Made by a program: the position numbers and the translations under genes. A stretch of 64,000 bases of DNA, from NCBI GenBank assembly GCA_917880885.1, contig OU862933.1, positions 7,983,452 to 8,047,451 of the forward strand, written 5' to 3'. Shown piece by piece: positions 59,801 through 64,000 of this stretch. Numbering within the stretch: position 1 is the first letter of the stretch; every line of letters begins with the position of its first letter. Below the pieces are notes generated by a model. That model did no database searches, was not told where the DNA came from, and saw only the letters and a program-made list of their open reading frames with translations. Origin of the DNA: Limnephilus marmoratus. Taxonomy: Eukaryota; Arthropoda; Insecta; Trichoptera; Limnephilidae.

Positions 59801-62655
59801 AGCACAGATGTGTAAAGACAGAAGACAAGTAATGCACTGCACTTAATCAAATACGAGGGCTGTCCGTAAAATAAGGTCTCCAGGGTGCTGCGGTCGCCAG
59901 GAACGATTTTACACGCAATCCTGTAACATTGGCTTGTAGTCTGGTTTCCCCTCGTCAAATCCCCACCATGTTGCACCCTCTGTGACCCTTAGGCTCTCCT
60001 GCACCCGCCAGGTGTGAGTTACACTCTGTAATTCGTTTTTAAACGTTGCTTCGGCAAATATGAATGACGCCACTGGGATTGTTCCTTTGTCTCTGGTGTC
60101 ATGTAGTGTATCCAGATACGGTCTCGTCCCCAGCCACAATTGAGTCCAAGAATTCTTCGCCATCGATGTCGTAGCACTCTAGGAATTCGCGGGCTGCTAC
60201 AACCCGTTCTTGTTTGTGATCTTCGGTGAGCATTTTGGGACCCACCTTGGGCAGACTTTGTGGTATTTTATACGCTGGTATCATTATTGCCTATGTGTTG
60301 GCAACACCAACACGGCTAGAAAACTGGCAGCCGGCTCCATTGCCGTTCCGATATCTGATCCGACCACCCGTTTTCTAACCGTGGTGGTGTGGCCAGCACA
60401 TAGGCAATAATGATACCAGCGTATAAGTATTCTTGAACTTTTATTTCGTAACATATTTGAAAGGTGTTTCTTATTTGTTTAATTTTGTTGTTGTTCTTAT
60501 TTGTTAGCTCCTCCTCCAAAGCCAGTGGTTCCAGAGCCCGCACCAGAACCAGTGCCAGTGCAGGCCATTGTCACCACTCTGCAGCTGGAGGATAAGGAGC
60601 GAGATCCCCCGCCCGCCAATGGAAGCACTCCCGAGAACACAGCCGAGACAGGTTTGTTTTGTTAACTTTGGATGATTATCCTTTTCATCATATTTTATAT
60701 CTAAATGGTGCCATTACATTACCTTTCCTCCTTTTTTGTAATGAGTTAAGTTTGTGTACAATAAAACCATCCTTCTCTAGCTTGAACCTTATTATTTTCA
60801 ACTGCAATCAATTGGGCGCGCGCGAATTGTGCACATGCGCGAGAAAATAATTCGAAAAAATATCATACAAAAAATGTTGGTCTGCGATTTTTGCCCTTCT
60901 ATGTACATAATTTGTATGAAGAACAGGGTCAGAATCGCTTGCGCCAACATTACACCATAGGATGCGTCAAAATTTCATTCACCTTGCAACCCCAGAATAT
61001 TTTTTAACGATTTTATCTGTGACATAGAAATGTCATTTTTGCCACGAATTTTAGCTGCCAAAATTAATGCGTGTTCCTCGACTAAAACACCGTAAAACCT
61101 ATTAATTTACGTAAATAATGCAAGTAATGTTGTTTTGTACATAGTTTATTGTTCTAGGAACGTGTTTCAGTCAATAAAATATATGATAGCTCAAAATTAA
61201 TCCACAAAACATTCAATTCAAAATTCAAAGTGGTGCTTTTTTAGTGAATTTTCCTGAAATGGCCTGGCCTCCCAGAGGTTAATACGATAGTCTTGGGTTA
61301 GTGTGTTAGTATATTTTAACTTGTTTCATGAAGTTGTGTGACCTCTTTTATTTTCCACAATAACCATTACTTTGTCTAGACATGCATGGTTCACAATTCT
61401 TAACCCCTCAGTTAATTTGTTTGGTTTTCAGAACACCTCGTATAGATCTTAAAGAAATTGTTGTCTTCCTTACTATCACAGTTAGAAATATGATATAAAC
61501 GGTGTTAACCTGTCAAGGGCCGTTTCCTAACAAGAAATTCCCTAACAAAGCACCACTTTGAATTTTGAATTTGTTTTGTGGATTAATTTTGAGCTATCGT
61601 ATATTTTATTGACCGAAACACATTCCTAGAACAATAAACTATGTACCAAAACAACATTACTTGCGTTAATTTGATAAATTTATGTTTTCGTCAAGTATCA
61701 CGCATCGGACTTTCACAGATTTAATCGCGGCAAATTTGACATTTCGATTCCAAATATAAAATCATTTAAAAATATTCTGGTGTCGCCAGGTGAATGAAAC
61801 TAGTGGCTATATCATCAATGATGTTGGTTGGCGCAAGCGATTCTGACCTTGTCCTTCATACAAATTCTACACAGAAGGGTCAAAATCACATTAAAAAATA
61901 TTTTTGTCGAAAATTTTGCGCGCGGTGTGTGCGCGCATCTGCGCATTTTCGGCGAGTTAGAGGTTAAAAGAGAAAACACCACCCTTTATATTCAAATCTA
62001 ATAGTTAACCGCAAAATGATTAAAATGTCTACCTTTATGAAACCAAAGTTTCCGACCGCAATTTGAAAAAAATATTATAAAACTTTGAGAATTTTTTATT
62101 AATCTTTTTTATATGAAACGATAAGAAAATGAATTGTTTAATACATTTGCCTATTTTTCAATTTACAAGGACAATTGAATGTTTGAGCTGTTTTCCTGCT
62201 AATTGTCATCGCCACCTTTGACATATTTTGACTTAAGACAACAGATTATGTAACTTCAAATTGATCTCTATTTTTAGTTCGTCTCCATTTTTATTAGTTT
62301 TTATGTAAATTGCAAAAAAAATTTTAGCGAAGAAGGGCCGACAAATTTGTATCTATTTTTTTGAGTAAATTGAAATGAATTTTCCAGCAGCTGAGAGTGC
62401 CCCCGTGCGGCGAGCCTCCCGTGACGACACCCTCGAAGACTCCGACGGCTCGTACGAAGACAACATTACTGTGGAGGTGCCCCCCTTGGCCTCCAACAAT
62501 GGTAGAGAAAGCGGGAACAGAGACACCGCTTCGCAGCATCAACATAACCCCCAATCCCAACATCTTCATCAACATCAATATCACCAACATCGTAATCATC
62601 CCCATGCACATACTGATGATTACGAGAGACAGCCGAGGCAAAGTCAGCCGTACGG
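41667..62655 (+). CDS. RBBP6: E3 ubiquitin ligase, RBBP6/Snama family (5' part of gene)
   Basis: Eight coding exons: 41667-41832, 44398-44638, 48583-48697, 49513-49637, 55681-55841, 56922-57092, 60508-60651 and 62388-62655. All have GT/AG ends and matching phases. The protein opens with the DWNN ubiquitin-like domain (MSVHYKFKSSLEYDTVTFDG, residues 1-75). A CCHC zinc knuckle follows at 155-168 (CHKCHQPGHWISNC). The conserved RRSTGIPKSFMVPVE linker is at 180-194. The RING is at about 246-286 (CSLC, PCCGNSFCDEC, CPDC), then LIPNRFLR, a Pro-rich stretch and a His/Gln-rich tail. In animals RBBP6 (Drosophila Snama) ubiquitinates p53-pathway and other nuclear targets and takes part in mRNA 3'-end processing. 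The tail probably continues past the window, since known members have long C-termini. Confidence 0.93.
42791..42810 (+). repeat. Short interstitial telomere-like repeat (CCTAA)n
   Basis: Three CCTAA units, the complement of the insect telomere unit TTAGG, directly before the 94-bp satellite. Confidence 0.6.
42811..43395 (+). repeat. 94-bp satellite, six copies and a partial
   Basis: Units start CTAGGTTTGTGTAACATGGT at 42811, 42905, 42999, 43093, 43187 and 43281, then a partial at 43374. Copies are highly similar, with occasional T/C and A/G differences. Frames within it are artefacts of repetition. Confidence 0.92.
44398..44638 (+). CDS. RBBP6: RBBP6 coding exon 2
   Basis: Acceptor TATTTACAG, donor GCAA|GTGGGT. 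Completes the DWNN domain (YSDNNALIPKNTSLLVARVP) and continues through a Gly/Ala-rich linker to EDDKIMAMISQSTLDYDPS. Confidence 0.92.
44781..45274. mobile_element. MITE with AGGTATAGTACA ends
   Basis: AGGTATAGTACA on the left pairs with TGTACTATACCT on the right. Inner palindromic arms carry GCCGAGCGATTCCGTAT and its inverse, and a GATTTGTGTGATTTTTA pair. Related to the arms of 47268-48293. Confidence 0.7.
45698..46672 (+). mobile_element. Poly(A)-tailed retroposon with GGGGCCTT minisatellite, copy 1
   Basis: Starts GCGTAGGGAGTGTGGCGAAC. The middle is an irregular tandem array built on GGGGCCTTCAGGGAACCAAG and GAAGAGGAGAGATGA blocks. Ends AACCGTCTCCG and an A-run. Copy 2 is at 57651-59100. 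Origin (SINE or LINE-derived) unknown. Confidence 0.75.
46673..47263. other. RBBP6 intron 2 spacer
   Basis: AT-rich. Two overlapping open frames at 46937-47274 show no recognisable product. Confidence 0.4.
47268..48293. mobile_element. piggyBac-like TTAA MITE with long arms
   Basis: TTAA at 47264-47267 and 48294-48297. Ends CCCCTAGGGGCCGG and CCGGCCCCTACGGG; the arms extend at least 200 bp (CTAGTTTAAAACA, TTATTTATTCATTTAATGTA). The TTAA-CCC start is typical of piggyBac-type elements. No transposase. Confidence 0.85.
48583..48697 (+). CDS. RBBP6: RBBP6 coding exon 3 (zinc knuckle)
   Basis: Acceptor TTATTTTAG, donor CTGAT|GTAAGT. Carries the CX2CX4HX4C knuckle, predicted to bind RNA. Confidence 0.92.
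48977..49297. mobile_element. Possible small MITE (ACAGTTGATCCGCCG ends)
   Basis: ACAGTTGATCCGCCG at the left pairs with CGGCGGATCAACTGT at the right. The interior is unremarkable. Confidence 0.5.
49513..49637 (+). CDS. RBBP6: RBBP6 coding exon 4
   Basis: Acceptor TCTTCCAG, donor GACCA|GTAGGA, phase 2. Encodes EAIDIRRSTGIPKSFMVPVE and PDGEFAVPVVD. A LINE inserted in this intron begins about 100 bases downstream. Confidence 0.92.
49765..51972 (+). CDS. LINE ORF2, endonuclease end and reverse transcriptase
   Basis: 735 residues with no internal stop. The start is the C-terminal part of an AP endonuclease (AGDFNID near residue 30, later KISDHENI). The RT follows: SKESPDGI, FRPINCLPKYEQILEYIV, QQSGFR, IAVFLDLKRAF, KGVPQGSVLGPLLFIIYIND and the catalytic LFADDTLLY near residue 550. 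The thumb region ends QNRGMRMILKC. The stop at 51970-51972 is TAG contributed by the inserted Helitron, not the natural end. The EN N-terminus and any ORF1 are missing, so this is a 5'-truncated copy, yet the remaining frame is intact and therefore probably young. Confidence 0.88.
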   Translation: MMCLVGQTIKSRGTFFWCIKNMKNQDMFYIAGDFNIDMKVKNTYSNRLQSLVNDLGMKQLVTKPTRISNASATIIDLVISNHFYLNVKVVDTPKISDHENIITLLETSVIKNESREIMYRDKRNYDHFKFCETLKNGISQITESNSLNDKAENFVKIMTSAIDKNMPIRRVKLKNTNRWYSIPLHNLQKQRDNAYKAAKLEPSNEKWNAYKKIRNFYSKQIKKHKCDYYKQKLETQQNDPRKLWITLKEIIKGKQKEVVKSIDFPDGNEEEIENIATKFNKHFISSIDLISQSIPECPVNKLDIDRPVCTDEEFKFKNIDLPYLKRVLSNMKSKESPDGITINIIKDSINIIGESMVQIINESLNSGVFPKTWKTSVITPIPKIDNPKKFDEFRPINCLPKYEQILEYIVKEQLTEYIETKQILVRQQSGFRNKFSCETAINYVIQEWKNYRDKNSKIIAVFLDLKRAFETIDRDRLIKKLRNIGINGKEINWFVDYLSERKQVTKYGGITSDPRHTSKGVPQGSVLGPLLFIIYINDIVKVLKHCAIKLFADDTLLYIARKNLQDAIEEIQNDLNNVTLWLNINKLKLNVMKTKFLIMDSQGGTEHAILTIDNINIERVSNIKYLGVILDDKLKFDKHFDYISKKIAKKVGFLKRIRNNLDLKTTHLVYNSIVTPHLNYCSSVLFLCNETQNNKLQVIQNRGMRMILKCNIFTRVKTMLQNLNMMTTKQHIIYN
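52080..52530 (+). repeat. Four-copy tandem repeat, period about 140-150 bp
   Basis: Each unit has GGTTACAGTGACCTTGCAAC then GCATGCCG, TTGTATATAATGTTAT, TTTCCCGG and TTACAGTTAAGTTGACC. Lies inside the Helitron-like insertion. Confidence 0.85.
52555..52848 (+). repeat. Retroposon-like repeat, copy B
   Basis: Matches 35791-36095 from ACCTTTATTGGATAACCAAC to CTCCTGTGTGGAGCT. Confidence 0.75.
53047..53451 (+). repeat. Retroposon-like repeat, copy C
   Basis: Matches copies A and B from GTTCGCTACGTTTGATGA to GTGTGGAGCTAATG and an A-run, with about 100 extra bases (53130-53275) in the middle. Confidence 0.75.
53560..54600. other. AT-rich interior of the Helitron-like insertion
   Basis: No gene. 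GGTACCTAC-type short motifs recur (53696-53730, 54122-54290). Confidence 0.45.
54735..55110 (+). repeat. Two-copy diverged repeat with CTCTGCGGTCGGTGAAACT
   Basis: Units at about 54745-54905 and 54975-55110 share ATGAAATC, GGCCAAAT(T/C)GA, CTCTGCGGTCGGTGAAACT and TCGATT(A/T)TCGCCTG. GC-rich compared with the surroundings. Confidence 0.7.
55162..55429 (+). CDS. C-terminal remainder of the LINE ORF2
   Basis: Frame resumes just right of the Helitron and runs MMYKLKNNMLPKYLQ, YPTRSCRDFRLP, FYKGQKLYNNLPNSIKEAPS, stopping at TGA/TAA-rich sequence near 55429. This is the usual C-terminal tail of CR1/Jockey-type RT ORFs (KLYN.LP motif). Confidence 0.8.
55681..55841 (+). CDS. RBBP6: RBBP6 coding exon 5 (RING, first half)
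   Basis: Acceptor TTGTTTGCAG, donor GAAT|GTAAGT. Encodes EAYQASDSGVEAAS, then CSLCRDLLTDAVMIPCCGNS. It lies about 50 bases beyond the LINE tail. Confidence 0.92.
56195..56520 (-). mobile_element. Inverted relative of the purine-rich Helitron-like block
   Basis: The minus strand shows the purine-rich run and GCAGGGAGAAACAATTTC seen at 10410-10575 and 11090-11240. A retroposon-type 3' tail follows on the + strand to about 56660 (CGTTCGGAAGTTATGCGTGT, TTTATTTATATA). Confidence 0.6.
56688..56759 (+). repeat. tRNA-like sequence, probable SINE head
   Basis: Box A-like TGGCTGAATTGGTAA and box B GGTTCGAGTCC with tRNA spacing, preceded by a GATA microsatellite. Acceptor ends do not pair, so not a working tRNA. 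Confidence 0.55.
56922..57092 (+). CDS. RBBP6: RBBP6 coding exon 6 (RING, second half)
   Basis: Acceptor TTCTGTACAG, donor AAAG|GTAAAT. The split Cys codon rejoins CDEC; then HECPDCRDKDISP closes the RING. Confidence 0.92.
57651..59100 (+). mobile_element. Poly(A)-tailed retroposon with GGGGCCTT minisatellite, copy 2
   Basis: Same start, array and A-tail as 45698-46672, interrupted by a Harbinger-like MITE at 58256-58729. Both copies lie in introns of RBBP6. Confidence 0.75.
58256..58729. mobile_element. PIF/Harbinger-like MITE with TAA duplication
   Basis: Ends CACCCGTATGCATAGTCGG and CCGACTATGCATACGGGTG, with TAA on both sides (58253-58255, 58730-58732). The arms continue through CTCGA-rich palindromes. 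The homologous empty site is in the copy-1 retroposon near 46270. Confidence 0.85.
59101..59850. other. RBBP6 intron 6 spacer
   Basis: No gene or clear repeat; a small GTGCATGTTAGTAGAAAAC palindromic patch occurs near 59205-59235. Confidence 0.4.
59852..60268 (-). pseudogene. Heavily deleted mariner remnant
   Basis: A mariner TIR, TACGAGGGCTGTCCGTAAAA, starts at 59852. The minus strand then shows transposase pieces: the linker VGPKMLTEDHKQERV, the first catalytic Asp in IVAGDET, and C-terminal-like WWGFDEG. The core between is missing and frames change. The other TIR is absent; a palindromic MITE abuts at 60269. Confidence 0.75.
60269..60424. mobile_element. Near-perfect 156-bp palindromic MITE
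   Basis: TACGCTGGTATCATTATTGC and its inverse at the ends, with pairing continuing through TGTTGGCAACACCA, CACGGCTAGAAAAC and the core. About 55 bp or more per arm, with a TA at each edge. Confidence 0.8.
60508..60651 (+). CDS. RBBP6: RBBP6 coding exon 7
   Basis: Acceptor TTTGTTAG, donor ACAG|GTTTGT. Pro/Glu/Val-rich (PPPKPVVPEPAPEPVPVQ), a linker of low complexity. Phases match exons 6 and 8. Confidence 0.85.
60830..61980. repeat. Inverted pair related to the CTCGTTGAATGCCG family
   Basis: 61085-61250 and 61545-61690 are inverted copies (TAGTTTATTGTTCTAGGAAC, CAATAAAATAT, GCTCAAAATTAATCCACAAA). Both outer parts carry the TTCATACAAATT..AAGGGTCAAAATC motif of the 63043-63562 MITE. Confidence 0.6.
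62388..62655 (+). CDS. RBBP6: RBBP6 coding exon 8 with NAGNAG acceptor
   Basis: The acceptor is CCAGCAG, so the exon can begin at 62388 or 62391 without changing frame (one Ala more or less). Encodes ESAPVRRASRDDTLEDSDGS, a possible phospho-regulated acidic patch, then a Gln/His-rich run. A donor TACG|GTAATG is at 62655-62656; if unused, the frame ends at TAA 62669-62671 as a short isoform. Confidence 0.75.
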
Positions 62656-62795
62656 TAATGACTGCGAATAATAACTTAAGTGTGAATTGCATGATGTTTA
62701 GTACTTCAAAACAGAGTTTATTACCGATTCAATGTAATGACATAACTGCATGATCCACCATGGTGATCTTAGACCGGGAAAACTGGCAGAAACCC

Positions 62796-62862
62796 AGCGG
62801 TTAGTAGCTCAGTAGATAAATGCATTAGGTTTCCAACCAAGGCATCGCAAGTTATATTCCTT
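62796..62862 (+). repeat. Degenerate tRNA-like sequence
   Basis: TAGTAGCTCAGTAGATAAAT resembles box A, and a degraded box B (GCAAGTTATATTCC) follows at tRNA spacing. Likely an old SINE head. Confidence 0.35.
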
Positions 62863-63042
62863 TGCTAGTTAAATCTTCCATAATTGCATAAGAAATATTT
62901 TCTACTTGTAATGGTGGTAGTGATAGTTTTTCAAATAATGTCAGGTTTTCTTAATTCGGGAATGTTCGTCTTTCTTTTAACCCCTCAGTCTAATTTGTTC
63001 GCTTTTGGAAACAGCTCATAGAAATCGTTGTGTTTCCCTTAA

Positions 63043-63562
63043 CTCGTTGAATGCCGGGGAACAACACGGAAATTTCACGACCTTGAATTTGAATTGAATG
63101 TTTTGTGGATTAATTTTGAGCTATTGTATATTTTATTGACTGAAACACGTTCACAACACAATAAACTATCTACCAAAATATTTGCGTTAATTACGTAAAT
63201 TGATAGGTTTTACAATGTTTTAGTCGAGTGAGACGCATAAATTATGACGCGGCAGAAATGACATTTCGTGTCCAGCAATTCTGACACTGTCCTTGACAAA
63301 TTTTGTGCATAGAAAGGTCAAAATCGTAGATAAAGGAATTTTTCCCACGCATGCGCAAGAACTGCGCACATCCCCGCGCTCCGGTAAATTGTTAATATTA
63401 ATTATTTGGAGCGACTAGGCGCATTGCAGGTTTCGCTATGGTAAAGGGCGATAATAGAGCAAGCGATTCTGACCGTGTTCTTCATACACTTTCTTTATAC
63501 ATAAGGGTCAAAATCGCGTGTAAAATCTCAGACACACCGGTGCACGAACGGCATTCAACGAG
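63043..63562. mobile_element. TTAA-flanked MITE (CTCGTTGAATGCCG family)
   Basis: TTAA at 63039-63042 and 63563-63566, ends CTCGTTGAATGCCG and CGGCATTCAACGAG. Shares interior blocks with 35120-35491. No transposase. Confidence 0.85.
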
Positions 63563-63566
63563 TTAA

Positions 63567-64000
63567 TGTCATGGTGAGAAGTATGATCTAAACAGCGTTA
63601 GAAAGAGAAAACACCACACTTTATGTTCATACTACAGAAAAATAAAAAGGTGTAATTCTGTGCAAACAAAGTTTTGGATTGCAATTCAAATTTTTTAAAA
63701 TTTATTTTTTATTTTTTTTTAGAGAAAAAAGTTAGGTAACAATAATGTTTATAGCATGTCTGATAAAAGGTTAACAAGCGTTTATTTTTTTCATCATCAG
63801 TAATTTTAGTTAAGATGAAGTCATAGTAAATAATGCAAAATCATATGTTTTTGTTTTGAAAATTTTATCGCTTAGAAGTATTGTAGATGCTTCAATTAAA
63901 TACTGCGTGTAGAACATACCTTGGCCCTTAAAAATATCGGTCTGTTTTTTTATAAGTCTTTTAATAAGCCTATAAAAAAATAAAGTATAAGGTCTAAAAA
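63567..64000. other. Right edge, no gene recognised
   Basis: AT-rich sequence, presumably RBBP6 intron if exon 8 is spliced onward. Confidence 0.4.

Overview
This is a eukaryotic nuclear window, almost certainly insect and most likely lepidopteran. Genes are split by long AT-rich introns, and introns and flanks are packed with transposable elements. These include Helitron 3' ends of the moth and butterfly type (hairpin then CTAG|T), mariner, hAT and piggyBac-like elements, a copia element, a CR1/Jockey-like LINE and many small inverted-repeat elements. A short (CCTAA)n run matches the insect telomere unit. No bacterial, plasmid or CRISPR feature was seen. The order assignment is inferred from repeat style, not from a database.

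Three host genes lie on the + strand. (1) At 5309-8281 are the last three coding exons of a gene that starts left of the window; the product ends in a very acidic tail and I do not recognise it. (2) At 27940-37669 is a complete four-exon gene for a CANT1-type calcium-activated nucleotidase (apyrase), a 394-residue type II membrane protein of the secretory pathway. (3) From 41667 to about 62655 and probably beyond is the 5' part of an RBBP6/Snama-type E3 ubiquitin ligase gene: DWNN ubiquitin-like domain, CCHC zinc knuckle, RING, then a low-complexity tail. All junctions in genes 2 and 3 keep frame with GT/AG ends, so both look functional despite the insertions in their introns.

Layout. 1-1092: no gene seen. 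1093-4980: an element with roughly 650-bp terminal inverted repeats and small intron-split ORFs, the least classifiable mobile element here. 5-8.3 kb: end of gene 1, whose intron holds a hAT-like element and an 18-bp minisatellite rich in AGGTCA motifs. 8.3-27.9 kb: repeat field with MITEs, two Helitron tails, a deleted mariner, two copies of an element built from ACTAATATCTACAG repeats, a truncated copia on the minus strand, two head-to-tail copies of a 1752-bp TTAA-flanked composite, and a further hAT element. 27.9-38.1 kb: CANT1, with nested elements in intron 1 and a decayed mariner in intron 3. 38.1-41.6 kb: pogo-like and TTAA MITEs and the RBBP6 5' leader. 41.6-62.7 kb: RBBP6; intron 1 carries a 94-bp satellite array between long inverted repeats, intron 4 carries a LINE whose ORF is split by a reversed Helitron, and introns 2 and 6 carry two copies of one poly(A)-tailed retroposon. 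62.7-64 kb: more TTAA MITEs.

The three genes do not obviously act together; they are neighbours on one strand. The strongest novel material is the transposon biology: composite tandem mobilisation at TTAA, MITE-borne satellite growth, nuclear-receptor-like motif arrays, and an unclassified long-TIR element. All positions and comparisons were made by eye.
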